From NCBI RefSeq assembly GCF_023100905.1, contig NZ_CP064686.1:7342001-7406000 (forward strand): a DNA stretch of 64,000 nucleotides, read 5' to 3'. The stretch is from Bradyrhizobium sp. 4. Lineage in GTDB: Bacteria; Pseudomonadota; Alphaproteobacteria; Rhizobiales; Xanthobacteraceae. Numbering within the stretch: position 1 is the first letter of the stretch; each line of letters opens with the position of its first letter. This document shows, piece by piece, positions 7,673-16,272 of this stretch. Both the position numbers and the translations under genes were made by a program. A model generated the notes under the pieces. The model ran no database searches. It saw only the letters and a list, made by a program, of their open reading frames with translations, and had not been told where the DNA came from.

Positions 7673-8667
7673 GTGGCTTCGCCAAACCTCTCAAGATCGC
7701 GTTCGGCCTCATCGTCATCGCTGCGCTGATCGTCGTCCCCATGAACTTCAACCGCTATGGCCTGTTCATCCTGAGCCAATGGGCGGTGATGGCCATCGCC
7801 GCAATGGGCCTCAACCTCACGCTCGGTTATGCCGGCCAGGTCTCGCTGGCACAGGGCGCCTTCGTCGGCATCGGCGCCTACGCCGCGGCAATCATGACCA
7901 CCCATGGCTGGCCGCTGCCGGCGGCGATCGTCGTTGCGATCGCCTTGAGCTTCGCGGTCGGCTGGATGCTCGGCTATCCCGCGCTGCGGGTGCAGCACCA
8001 TTACCTGGCCTTCGTCACGCTCGCCTTCTCCACGCTGGCCTTCCTGGTGTTTCGCAACGAGAGCTGGCTCACCGGCGGCATCTACGGCATCTCCAACATT
8101 CCGCGGCCGCACATCTTCGGCATCGCGACCAACAAGCCGCTGCCGTTCTATTATGTCTGCCTCGGCTCGCTCGCGATCGTGTCGCTCGCGGTGTGGTGGC
8201 TGATCCGCTCGCCCTGGGGCCGCGCCTTCATGGCGCTGCGCGAAAACCCGCTGCGGGCGCAGTCGCTGGGCGTCGACACGCGCCGCTATACGCTGATGGC
8301 GTTCGCGATCGGCTCCGCGCTCGGCGGCGTCGCCGGCGCGCTCTATGCGCCGCTGACGCAATATATCGATCCCGTGCCGTTCAACCTGTCGCTCTCGCTC
8401 GACCTGCTGATGATGGTGATCGTCGGCGGTGCCGGCTTCTTCCTCGGTCCGTTCCTCGGCGCGATGATCGCCGTGCTGTTGCCGGAATGGCTGCGCTTCA
8501 CCGAGGGCTATTATCTGATGCTCTACGCGATCGCGGTGATGGGGCTGCTGATCTGGTCGCCGACCGGAATCTTGGGAATCCTCGACCGCTATCTCGCCGA
8601 ACGCCGTACCAAGGTGGCCTCCGCCCAGCGCGCCGTCGCAAAGTCCCGGCTGGAGACGGTGCAATGA
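7669..8667 (+). CDS. LIV-type ABC transporter permease LivM-like
   Basis: This 332-residue protein starts MSGFAKPLKIAFGLIVIAAL and carries the LivM signature LNLTLGYAGQVSLAQGAFVGIGAY, followed by the EAA-like loop RAFMALRENPLRAQSLGVD, which contacts the ATPase. The start overlaps livH by four bases, and its own stop overlaps livG in an ATGA. The much longer open frame upstream of 7669 is only the shadow of the preceding gene. Confidence 0.92.
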   Translation: MSGFAKPLKIAFGLIVIAALIVVPMNFNRYGLFILSQWAVMAIAAMGLNLTLGYAGQVSLAQGAFVGIGAYAAAIMTTHGWPLPAAIVVAIALSFAVGWMLGYPALRVQHHYLAFVTLAFSTLAFLVFRNESWLTGGIYGISNIPRPHIFGIATNKPLPFYYVCLGSLAIVSLAVWWLIRSPWGRAFMALRENPLRAQSLGVDTRRYTLMAFAIGSALGGVAGALYAPLTQYIDPVPFNLSLSLDLLMMVIVGGAGFFLGPFLGAMIAVLLPEWLRFTEGYYLMLYAIAVMGLLIWSPTGILGILDRYLAERRTKVASAQRAVAKSRLETVQ

Positions 8668-9407
8668 GCGCGGTCCTCGAAGTCACCGACATCAAGAAGA
8701 ACTTTGGCGGGATCAGCGCCGTCAGCGGCGTCTCTTTCGACGTCCGCGAAGGCGAGATCCTCGGCCTGATCGGGCCGAACGGCTGCGGCAAGTCGACCCT
8801 GTTCAACTGCATCCTCGGCCAGCTCACGCCGAGCGGCGGCGAGGTCAAGCTCGACGGCAAGGTCGTCACGGGCTTGCGCCCCGCCGAGCTCAACAAGCTC
8901 GGGGTCAGCCGCACCTTCCAGCTCCTGCAGGTGTTCCCAAAACTCTCGGTGCGCGAGAACCTGATCCTCGCGGGACAGGAGCACCAGGGCAGCATGGCCT
9001 CGCGCCTGGTCGGCCGCTCCGATGCCGGACTGACGGAGGCCGCCAACCAGATGATCGGATTTTTCAAGCTCGATCATCTCGCCGACGAGCCGGCCGGCGG
9101 GCTCTCCTATGGCCAGCAAAAACTGCTCGACGCCGCCATGGCCTTCATGGGCGGACCGCGGCTGGTGCTGCTCGACGAGCCCGCCGGCGGCGTCAACCCG
9201 TCGATGCTCGCTGACCTGAAGGACCGCCTGGTCGCGATCAACCGCGAGAAGAATGCCACCTTCGTCGTGATCGAGCACAACATGGAATTCGTGATGTCGC
9301 TGTGCTCGCGCGTGATGGTGATGGCGGAAGGCAAGGTGCTGGCGATGGGACGACCGGACGAGGTCCGAAAGAACCCCGCCGTGATCGAAGCCTATCTCGG
9401 ACATTAG
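8664..9407 (+). CDS. LIV-type ABC transporter ATPase LivG-like
   Basis: This 247-residue ATPase has the Walker A motif GPNGCGKST (about residues 37-45), a Q-loop in SRTFQLLQVFPKLSV, the signature LSYGQQKLLD, Walker B LVLLDEPAGGVNP and the switch histidine in IEHNMEF. The C-terminal VIEAYLG is typical of LivG. It energises import with the partner ATPase that follows after ten bases. Confidence 0.93.
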   Translation: MSAVLEVTDIKKNFGGISAVSGVSFDVREGEILGLIGPNGCGKSTLFNCILGQLTPSGGEVKLDGKVVTGLRPAELNKLGVSRTFQLLQVFPKLSVRENLILAGQEHQGSMASRLVGRSDAGLTEAANQMIGFFKLDHLADEPAGGLSYGQQKLLDAAMAFMGGPRLVLLDEPAGGVNPSMLADLKDRLVAINREKNATFVVIEHNMEFVMSLCSRVMVMAEGKVLAMGRPDEVRKNPAVIEAYLGH

Positions 9408-9417
9408 GAGAGCCATC

Positions 9418-10155
9418 ATGAGCGATCCGATCCTCTCGGTTCACAACCTCGTCGGCGGCTACGGCAAGATGACGATCCTGAACGGCACCACCTTCGCCGT
9501 GCCGCAGGCCACCATCACCACCATCATCGGCCCAAACGGCGCCGGCAAGTCCACCGTGTTCAAGGCGATCTTCGGCCTGCTCAGGCTGCGCGAGGGCAAG
9601 ATCAGCTTCGCCGGCCGCGACGTCACCCATCTGAGCCAGCGCGCGCTGCTCAATGCCGGCATCTGCTACGTGCCGCAGGGCCGCAACATCTTTCCCGAGC
9701 TGTCGGTGCGCCACAACATCGAGCTCGGCGGCGTTTCCGCCGGCAAGGGCATCGACCTGCAGAGCAGGATCGAAGCCGCGCTCGACCTGTTCCCGGCGCT
9801 GCGGCGGAAATCGACGCAGCAGGCCTCCACGCTGTCCGGCGGCGAGCAGAAACAGCTCGAAATCGCCCGCTCGCTGCTGCTCGAACCGAAGCTCGTTCTG
9901 ATCGACGAGCCCTCGATCGGCCTGTCGCCGCTGATGGTGCAGCAGACTTTCGACATCCTGCAATCCCTGCGCGACCGCGGTGTCACCATTCTGATGATCG
10001 AGCAGAACGCACGCTCGGCACTGGAGATTTCCGACATCGGCATCGTGCTCGAGCTCGGCCAGACCCGGATGATCGACGGCGCGAAGCGCATATTGAATGA
10101 TCCCCGCATCGGACAATTGTTCCTGGGCGGCGCGATGAAGGACAACGCAGCATGA
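9418..10155 (+). CDS. LIV-type ABC transporter ATPase LivF-like
   Basis: This 245-residue ATPase shows Walker A GPNGAGKST, the LivF-typical YVPQGRNIFPELSV Q-loop region, signature LSGGEQKQLEIARSLL, Walker B LVLIDEPSIGLSP and switch histidine replaced by Gln in IEQNA, as is common in LivF. Its stop overlaps the start of the dehydratase gene in an ATGA, so transport and the first breakdown enzyme are translationally linked. Confidence 0.93.
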   Translation: MSDPILSVHNLVGGYGKMTILNGTTFAVPQATITTIIGPNGAGKSTVFKAIFGLLRLREGKISFAGRDVTHLSQRALLNAGICYVPQGRNIFPELSVRHNIELGGVSAGKGIDLQSRIEAALDLFPALRRKSTQQASTLSGGEQKQLEIARSLLLEPKLVLIDEPSIGLSPLMVQQTFDILQSLRDRGVTILMIEQNARSALEISDIGIVLELGQTRMIDGAKRILNDPRIGQLFLGGAMKDNAA

Positions 10156-12023
10156 GTAAACGCTCGATCGCAACGGTCTCTCTCTCCGGCGCCCTTGACG
10201 AGAAGCTCCGCGCCATCGCGTCTGCAGGCTTCGACGCGGTCGAGATTTTCGAGAACGATCTGCTGTCGTTCGGCGCCGGCCCGCGCGACATCGCAAAACT
10301 CTGCAAGGACCTCAATCTCGAGATCTGCGCGTTTCAGCCGTTCCGCGATTTCGAGGGCATGCCGGAGCCGCAGCGTTCGCGCAACTTTGCCCGCGCCGAG
10401 CGCAAGTTCGACCTGATGCAGGAGCTCGGCACTGACCTGCTGCTGATCTGCTCCAACGTGTCGCCGGCCTCGCTCGGCGGCATTGACCGCGCCGCGGATG
10501 ATTTTCGCGAGCTTGGCGAGCGCGCGGCCAAACGATCTTTGCGGGTCGGCTACGAGGCATTGGCTTGGGGACGCCACGTCAACGATTACCGCGATGCATG
10601 GGAAATCGTGCGGCGCGCCGAACACCCCGCGATCGGTGTCATCCTCGACAGCTTTCACGCACTGGCCCCCGGCTTTCCAGTCCGCGCGATGGCCTCGATC
10701 CCCGGCGACAAGATCTTCCTGATCCAGCTTGCGGACGCGCCGAAGCTCGAGCTCGACATCTTGTCGTGGAGTCGGCACTTCCGCTCCTTTCCCGGCCAGG
10801 GCGACCTGCCGGTCGGCGAGTTCATGGCGGCGATCGCGGCAACCGGCTATGCCGGACCGCTGTCGCTGGAGATCTTCAACGACCAATTCCGCGCCGGCTC
10901 GGCCGTGCAGACCGCGGTCGACGGCCTGCGTTCTCTGATCCTGCTGGAAGACCAGCTTGCACCGGATTGGCCAAAGCTCATCAGCGAGCCCTTGGCGCCG
11001 AAGCCCAGAAGTCGCGGCACGGGCTTCATCGAGTTTGCCGTCAACGAAACCAAGGCCGGCGAACTCGCCCGCCTGCTCGCGCAGCTCGGTTTCCGCAAGA
11101 CCGGCAAGCATCGCAGCAAGGCGGTGGAGCGCTGGTCGCAAGGCAAGGTCGAGCTCGTCGTCAACTCCGAGACCGACGGCTTTGCGCATTCGCACTACGT
11201 GACGCATGGCCCCGGCGTCTGCGCCATCGCGCTCGACGTCGACAATGCCGGCCTCGTCATGCAGCGCGCCGAAACACTGAAAGCGCGCACCTTCTACCAG
11301 CCGGTCGGACCGGGCGAGCTCGAGATTTCCGCAATCCACGGCGTCGGCGGCAGCCTGCTGTATTTCCTCGACCAAGCCGGCAAGAACTGGGACACGGATT
11401 TCGAACAAGTCCCGAGCGACGCTCGCGCGGACGCCCTGCTGGCCGTCGATCACATCGCGCAGTCGATGCCCTATGACGAGATGCTGTCATGGCTGCTGTT
11501 CTACACCGGCATCCTCGACCTCAAGCGGCTGCCGCAGATGGAGATCGCCGATCCCAGGGGCCTCGTGCAAAGCCAGGCCGTCGTCAACGGCGACCAGAGC
11601 CTGCGCTTCGTGCTCAACGGCTCATCCGCCAACCGCACGCTGCCGGCCCGCTTCATCTCGGAGTTTTTCGGCTCGGGCGTGCAGCACGTCGCGTTCACGT
11701 GCCGGGACATTTTCGCGGCGGTCGCGGAGATGCGCAAGCGCGGCGCGGATTTTTTGGATATCCCGGATAATTATTACGACGACATCGAAGCCAAATACGA
11801 CCTCGCGCCCGAGCTGATGGCGCAGCTGCGCGCCAACCACATTCTCTACGACCGCGAAGGCGACGGGGAGTTCTTTCAGGTCTACACCCACATCTTCGAC
11901 GAGCGTTTCTTCTTCGAGATCGTGGAGCGACGGGATTATCAGGGCTTCGGCGCGGCCAATGCCGGGATCAGGCTCGCGGCGCAAGCGCGCGAGGTGCGGC
12001 CTGTGAGCATGCCGCGGATGTAG
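10152..12023 (+). CDS. quiC: 3-dehydroshikimate dehydratase, two-domain (isomerase-fold + HPPD-like)
   Basis: This 623-residue protein converts 3-dehydroshikimate to protocatechuate. The N-terminal half (about 1-280) is an AP-endonuclease-2/sugar-isomerase barrel with the metal set E135 (GYEALAWG), D166 (GVILDSFH), Q192 (IQLADAP) and E240 (SLEIFND). The C-terminal half (about 295-610) is a vicinal-oxygen-chelate domain like 4-hydroxyphenylpyruvate dioxygenase, with HIAQSMP, HVAFTCRDIF and FFEIVERRDY. Bacterial fusion dehydratases of this kind (QuiC1 type) are known from pseudomonads. The gene ends an operon with an NAD-type shikimate dehydrogenase and an importer. The activity of the C-terminal domain is not settled; a true HPPD would be a single such domain of about 350 residues. 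Confidence 0.88.
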   Translation: MSKRSIATVSLSGALDEKLRAIASAGFDAVEIFENDLLSFGAGPRDIAKLCKDLNLEICAFQPFRDFEGMPEPQRSRNFARAERKFDLMQELGTDLLLICSNVSPASLGGIDRAADDFRELGERAAKRSLRVGYEALAWGRHVNDYRDAWEIVRRAEHPAIGVILDSFHALAPGFPVRAMASIPGDKIFLIQLADAPKLELDILSWSRHFRSFPGQGDLPVGEFMAAIAATGYAGPLSLEIFNDQFRAGSAVQTAVDGLRSLILLEDQLAPDWPKLISEPLAPKPRSRGTGFIEFAVNETKAGELARLLAQLGFRKTGKHRSKAVERWSQGKVELVVNSETDGFAHSHYVTHGPGVCAIALDVDNAGLVMQRAETLKARTFYQPVGPGELEISAIHGVGGSLLYFLDQAGKNWDTDFEQVPSDARADALLAVDHIAQSMPYDEMLSWLLFYTGILDLKRLPQMEIADPRGLVQSQAVVNGDQSLRFVLNGSSANRTLPARFISEFFGSGVQHVAFTCRDIFAAVAEMRKRGADFLDIPDNYYDDIEAKYDLAPELMAQLRANHILYDREGDGEFFQVYTHIFDERFFFEIVERRDYQGFGAANAGIRLAAQAREVRPVSMPRM

Positions 12024-12037
12024 TCTCTACCAAGGCC

Positions 12038-12121
12038 GTCATTGCGAGGAGCGAAGCGACGAAGCAATCCAGAGTCTTTCCACGGAAAGATTCTGGATTG
12101 CTTCGCTGCGCTCGCAATGAC
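12038..12121. repeat. Palindromic repeat, family A, copy 1
   Basis: About 84 bases with mirrored ends GTCATTGCGAG and CTCGCAATGAC and inner arms GAAGCAATCCAGA / TCTGGATTGCTTC. Near-identical copies lie at 18313, 45175 and 49202. All four are between genes, as expected of REP/RPE-like elements of Bradyrhizobium. This copy follows the dehydratase gene, at the 3' ends of convergent transcripts. Confidence 0.85.
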
Positions 12122-12182
12122 GTGGAGGGACTGTGAGTGTGCGGCGACAGGACAACTCGTAAAGGCCGCCCCTGACCCGTTC

Positions 12183-12210
12183 CCTCTCCCCGCAAGAACG
12201 GAGAGAGGGA
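12183..12210. terminator. Hairpin between convergent genes
   Basis: CCCTCTCCCCG (12183-12193) and CGGAGAGAGGG (12200-12210) pair with one mismatch around CAAGAA. It stands between the plus-strand dehydratase gene and the minus-strand binding-protein gene, so it could end or protect both transcripts. No long T-run is present on either side. Confidence 0.5.
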
Positions 12211-12222
12211 GAAGCAATCAGC

Positions 12223-13395
12223 TCACTTCATCGTGCATTTGTCGTGGAAGCGATCCTGGTCGTTTTCAACGATGGTCGCGACCGTCTTCAGCGAGAGCTG
12301 GCCTTCGCCGTCCTTGACGACGTCCTGGAGATAGAAGTTCTGCACCGGGATGTGGTTCTTGCCGTACTTGAAGGGGCCGCGTAGCGACTTGAAGTTGGCC
12401 TTCTCCATCTCGGCTTTCATCGCGTCCTTCTTGCTGGTGTCGCCCTTCACCGCGACCACCGCGCTGTTGATGAGCTGGGCCGCGTCATAGGCTTGCGCGC
12501 CGTAATAGGTCGGGCGCAGGCCGGGGTACTTCTTGCGATAGTCGGCGACGAAGCGCTTGTTCTGCTCGTTGGGCAGATCATTCACCCATTCCTGCGCGCC
12601 GGGAACGCCGAGCGCGTTCTCCTTTTGCAGCGGCAGCGACAGCTCGTCGACGGTGAACGCCGTGTAGAGCGGCATCGTGCTCTTCAGCCCGGCTTGCGCA
12701 TATTGGTTGAGGAACTGCACGCCGGCTGCACCGGGATAGAACACGAAGATCGACTCGGCACCCGAGGCGCGCGCCTTGGAGAGCTCGGCGGAGAAGTCGA
12801 GCTGGCTCGGCCAGACCGTGTATTCCTCGCCCTTGACCTCGCCCTTGAACGTGCTCTTCACGCCCGCGAGCATGTCCTTGCCGGCGGCGTAGTTCGGGCC
12901 GATCAAGAAGACGCTCTTGACGCCCTTCTGGTTCATGTAGAGGCCCATGGCGGCCGGCGTCTGGTCGTTCTGCCAGGAGGTCGAGAACACGTAAGGCGAA
13001 CAGAGCTCGCCGGCTAGCTGCGACGGACCGGCATTGGCCGAGATCAGGATGGTCTGCGAATCCACGGCGGTCTTGAGCGAGGCCAGCAGCACGTTCGACC
13101 AGATGTAGCCGACGATGAAGTCGACCTTGTCGGACTGCACCAGCTTCTCGGTCTTCTGCTTGCCGACGTCGGGCTTCTGTCCGTCGTCCTCGTAAATCAC
13201 CTCGACCGGCTTGCCGTCCATCTTGCGGCCGATGTGATCCAGCGCGAGCTCGAACGAGTTGCGCATGTCGTTGCCGATCACGGCGGTCGGGCCGCTGAAG
13301 GTCGAAACGAATCCGATCTTGATGGTGTCGCCGGCGGATGCCGGGCCTGCCAGCACCAGCGCCGCTGCGCCCGCCAGCCAGAATGCCGTCCTCAT
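12223..13395 (-). CDS. LIV-type ABC transporter substrate-binding protein, orphan
   Basis: This 390-residue protein has a signal peptide (MRTAFWLAGAAALVLAGPASAG) and a Peripla_BP_6 fold starting DTIKIGFVSTFSGPTAVIGN, with conserved IWSNVLLASLKTAV and LIGPNYAAGKDMLAG segments. I take the ATG at 13395, which has GGAGGGGA upstream; a GTG two codons earlier is less likely. No permease or ATPase gene is next to it, so it probably serves the LIV-type transporter encoded nearby or elsewhere. Neighbouring aromatic-acid genes suggest an aromatic or amino-acid ligand, but the sequence does not show which. Confidence 0.85.
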   Translation of the reverse strand: MRTAFWLAGAAALVLAGPASAGDTIKIGFVSTFSGPTAVIGNDMRNSFELALDHIGRKMDGKPVEVIYEDDGQKPDVGKQKTEKLVQSDKVDFIVGYIWSNVLLASLKTAVDSQTILISANAGPSQLAGELCSPYVFSTSWQNDQTPAAMGLYMNQKGVKSVFLIGPNYAAGKDMLAGVKSTFKGEVKGEEYTVWPSQLDFSAELSKARASGAESIFVFYPGAAGVQFLNQYAQAGLKSTMPLYTAFTVDELSLPLQKENALGVPGAQEWVNDLPNEQNKRFVADYRKKYPGLRPTYYGAQAYDAAQLINSAVVAVKGDTSKKDAMKAEMEKANFKSLRGPFKYGKNHIPVQNFYLQDVVKDGEGQLSLKTVATIVENDQDRFHDKCTMK

Positions 13396-13692
13396 AACCA
13401 CTCCCCTCCATATTATTATGCCCGGAAGCGGGGTGATTGCCGCCCCGGGTCATCTCTATTGAACGCAAAATCTGTCGCGCCGCCAATGGCTCAGCGCCCG
13501 CCCTGCACCATATTTCACCCCGATCGTTAATGGCAAGAAATATAGTTCTACTCACTTCGGCGAGGGCTGCGGCGCTTTTTCGCGGGATATCGATACGTCA
13601 GGCCTATCCAGCGATTGATGACGGCTATTGGACCGCGGCGCCCGATCAGCGTTTAGATGAGGATAGAGCCGCGAGATTCGGAGGGGCGCATC

Positions 13693-14955
13693 ATGACCAC
13701 GACACCGCATCGCGTCGTCATCGTCGGAGCCGGCTTCGGCGGGCTGGAGACGACCTACCGGCTCGCCGGCAGCCCGGTCGAGATCACGCTGATCGACCGC
13801 CGCAACCATCATTTGTTCCAGCCGCTGCTCTACCAGGTCGCGACCGCCTCGCTCGCCACCAGCGAGATCGCATGGCCGGTCCGGCACCTGATGCGCGACC
13901 GGCGCGATGTGACGACGCTGTTTGCGACCGTCAGCGGCGTCGACGCCGACAGGCGCTGCGTGCTGATCGACGACGGCAGCGAGGTGCCGTACGACACGCT
14001 GGTGCTCGCCACCGGCGCGCGGCATGCCTATTTCGGTCACGACGAATGGGAGAAGTTCGCGCCGGGCCTGAAGACGCTGGAGGACGCGACGACGCTGCGC
14101 CGTCACATCCTGGTGGCGTTCGAGCGCGCCGAGCGCGAGACCGATCCGGAAAAGCGCGCGGCGCGGCTGACCTTCGTCATCGTCGGCGCCGGCCCCACCG
14201 GCGTCGAGCTCGCCGGTACCATCGCGGAGATGGCGCATCACACACTGCCCGCCGACTTCCGCAACATCGACACCAACAAGGCGCGCGTGGTGCTGATCGA
14301 GGCGGGTCCGCGCGTGCTCGCAGGCTTCCCTGATGACCTTTCGGCCTACGCGCAGGCCTCGCTGGAGAAAATCGGTGTCGAGGTCGTGCTCGGACAGGCC
14401 GTCACCGAGATCAATCGCGAGGGCGTGGTGTTCGGCGGCAAGCTGCTCGAAGCCAAGACACGAATCTGGGCCGCCGGCGTGCGCGCCTCGCCCGCGGCCG
14501 AGTGGCTGGGCGCACCGGCCGATCGTGCCGGGCGCGTGCAGGTCGAAGACGATCTTACGATCCCCGGTCATCCCGAAATCTTTGCGATCGGCGATACCGT
14601 CTTGATCAACGCCTGGGACGGCAAGCCCGTGCCCGGCATCGCGCCCGCCGCCAAGCAGCAGGGCCGTCACGTGGCCGAGACCATCAAGGCCCGGCTGCGC
14701 AAAGAGCCGACCGGCCCGTTCCGCTACAAGCACTCCGGCAGCCTCGCGCAGATCGGCAAGCGGCTCGCGGTGATCGACTTCGGCCGCATCCAGCTGCGCG
14801 GCACCATCGCGTGGTGGATCTGGGGCATTGCCCACATCTACTTCCTGATCGGCTTGCGCCACCGCCTCAGCGTCGCCCTGAGCTGGCTCTGGATCTACGC
14901 CCGCGACCAGCGCGCCGCCCGGCTGATCACGCAGGGAAGCAGCAAGGTGGTGTAG
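13693..14955 (+). CDS. ndh: Type II NADH dehydrogenase / FAD-dependent pyridine-nucleotide oxidoreductase
   Basis: This 420-residue flavoprotein transfers electrons from NADH to quinone without pumping protons. The N-terminal FAD site is VVIVGAGFGGLE; a second dinucleotide fold is VIVGAGPTGVELAGTI (about 165-180); the second FAD-contact motif is IFAIGDTV, followed by AKQQGRH. The C-terminal 60 residues are hydrophobic (TIAWWIWGIAHIYFLIGL), the membrane-attachment region of NDH-2. The ATG at 13693 is supported by GGAGGGG upstream; the frame remains open 12 codons further. It is transcribed alone and divergently from the binding-protein gene. Confidence 0.9.
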   Translation: MTTTPHRVVIVGAGFGGLETTYRLAGSPVEITLIDRRNHHLFQPLLYQVATASLATSEIAWPVRHLMRDRRDVTTLFATVSGVDADRRCVLIDDGSEVPYDTLVLATGARHAYFGHDEWEKFAPGLKTLEDATTLRRHILVAFERAERETDPEKRAARLTFVIVGAGPTGVELAGTIAEMAHHTLPADFRNIDTNKARVVLIEAGPRVLAGFPDDLSAYAQASLEKIGVEVVLGQAVTEINREGVVFGGKLLEAKTRIWAAGVRASPAAEWLGAPADRAGRVQVEDDLTIPGHPEIFAIGDTVLINAWDGKPVPGIAPAAKQQGRHVAETIKARLRKEPTGPFRYKHSGSLAQIGKRLAVIDFGRIQLRGTIAWWIWGIAHIYFLIGLRHRLSVALSWLWIYARDQRAARLITQGSSKVV

Positions 14956-14966
14956 GGCTTCTTCTC

Positions 14967-14992
14967 CCTCTCCCCGTTCTTACGGGGAGAGG
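14967..14992. terminator. Hairpin between convergent ndh and binding-protein genes
   Basis: Perfect ten-base arms CCTCTCCCCG and CGGGGAGAGG surround TTCTTA. It lies 12 bases after the ndh stop and 25 bases before the stop of the minus-strand gene, which suits a bidirectional 3'-end structure. No T-run follows. Confidence 0.6.
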
Positions 14993-15016
14993 TTAAGTGA
15001 GGCGCGCTCGCCGCCC

Positions 15017-16228
15017 CTATTTCACCAGTTCACAGCCGCCTTCCGCCAGCGGGCGGAACGCCTGCTCCGCAGAGATCGTCGAAACCAGCTTGTAATAATC
15101 GTACGGATATTTCGACTCCTCCGGCTTCTTCACCTCGAACAGATACATCGGATGCACGACGCGGCCATCCTGGCGGATCGCGGTATCGCCGAACAGCTTG
15201 TCCTTGCCCCTGAACTTCTTCATCTCGGGCACGGCGTCCTTGGCATTGTCGCTGCCGGTGGCGGCGACCGCGTTGAGATAAGCGAGCGTGGAGGCATAGA
15301 CCCCGGCCTGGTTGCCGCTCGGCATCTTGCCGTTCATGCCGGGCCGCGCCGCGAACCGCTTGGCGAAGGCGCGGGTATCGTCGTTCATGTCCCAGTAGAA
15401 GGCTTCCATGAGCTGAAGCCCTTGCGCGACCTTGATGCCCATGCCGTGGACGTCGTTGATGAAGAGCAGGAAAGCGACGAGCTTTTGCCCGCCCCGCTGG
15501 ATCCCGAACTCGGCCGCCTGCTTCACCGCGTTGATGGTGTCGCCGCCGGCATTGGCGAGCCCGATCACCTGCGCCTTCGAGCCCTGCGCCTGCAACAGGA
15601 ACGACGCGAAGTCGGAGGTGCCGAGCGGATGTTTGCTGGATCCGATCACCTTGCCGCCATGCGCCTCGATATATTTCTGGGCTTCCGCCTCGATGCCCTT
15701 GCCGAGCGCGTAATCGACCGTGAGGAAATACCAGTCCTTGCCGCCGCGCGACATCATCGCGGCCGCGGTGGTGTTGCCGGTCGCCCAGGCGTCGTTGACC
15801 CACTGGATGGTGTTGGGCGAGCAGGCCTTGCCGGTGAGATCGGAGCTCGCGGTGGACGACGCCAGGAACGTCATGCGGCTGTCGCGCAGCAGCGTGTTGA
15901 TGGAGAGACCAACGGCCGAGTTCGGCACGTCGACGATGGCATCGACACCCTCGACATCGAGCCATTTGCGCGCGATGGCGTTGCCGACATCGGCCTTGTT
16001 CTGGTGATCGGCGTAGACGATCTCGACCTTGATATTCTTGCCGCCGCCGTTGAAATCCTCAGCCGCCATGCGCGCGGCCTCGACCGAACCCATGCCGTTG
16101 GTGTCCTGGAAGATGCCGGAGACGTCGTTGAGCACGCCGACGCGCACGACATTGTCGGAGATCTCGGCATTTGCCGCGCCGCCAATCAGGCTCGCGGCCA
16201 GCGCAAGCGTCCACTTCAAGTTCTTCAT
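15017..16228 (-). CDS. LIV-type ABC substrate-binding protein linked to CYP199A-like P450
   Basis: This 403-residue protein has a signal peptide (MKNLKWTLALAASLIGGAANA) and a Peripla_BP_6 fold beginning NVVRVGVLNDVSGIFQDTNG. The ATG at 16228 has GGGGAGGGA upstream; the open frame continues far upstream, but that part overlaps the P450 gene. Only 44 bases separate it from the P450 stop, so the two are likely one transcript. The pairing suggests that it captures the P450 substrate, a 4-methoxybenzoate-type aromatic acid, from the periplasm. No membrane subunits are adjacent, so a shared LIV transporter is required. Confidence 0.85.
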   Translation of the reverse strand: MKNLKWTLALAASLIGGAANAEISDNVVRVGVLNDVSGIFQDTNGMGSVEAARMAAEDFNGGGKNIKVEIVYADHQNKADVGNAIARKWLDVEGVDAIVDVPNSAVGLSINTLLRDSRMTFLASSTASSDLTGKACSPNTIQWVNDAWATGNTTAAAMMSRGGKDWYFLTVDYALGKGIEAEAQKYIEAHGGKVIGSSKHPLGTSDFASFLLQAQGSKAQVIGLANAGGDTINAVKQAAEFGIQRGGQKLVAFLLFINDVHGMGIKVAQGLQLMEAFYWDMNDDTRAFAKRFAARPGMNGKMPSGNQAGVYASTLAYLNAVAATGSDNAKDAVPEMKKFRGKDKLFGDTAIRQDGRVVHPMYLFEVKKPEESKYPYDYYKLVSTISAEQAFRPLAEGGCELVK

Positions 16229-16272
16229 TGGTCCCTCCCCTGTCGTATTGATTATTTCCGATGCCGGCAGCG

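Noticed and set aside
9666..11453. A 595-codon minus-strand frame across livF and the dehydratase gene
   Set aside because: Antisense to genes with intact catalytic motifs; composition and lack of any motif mark it as a shadow.
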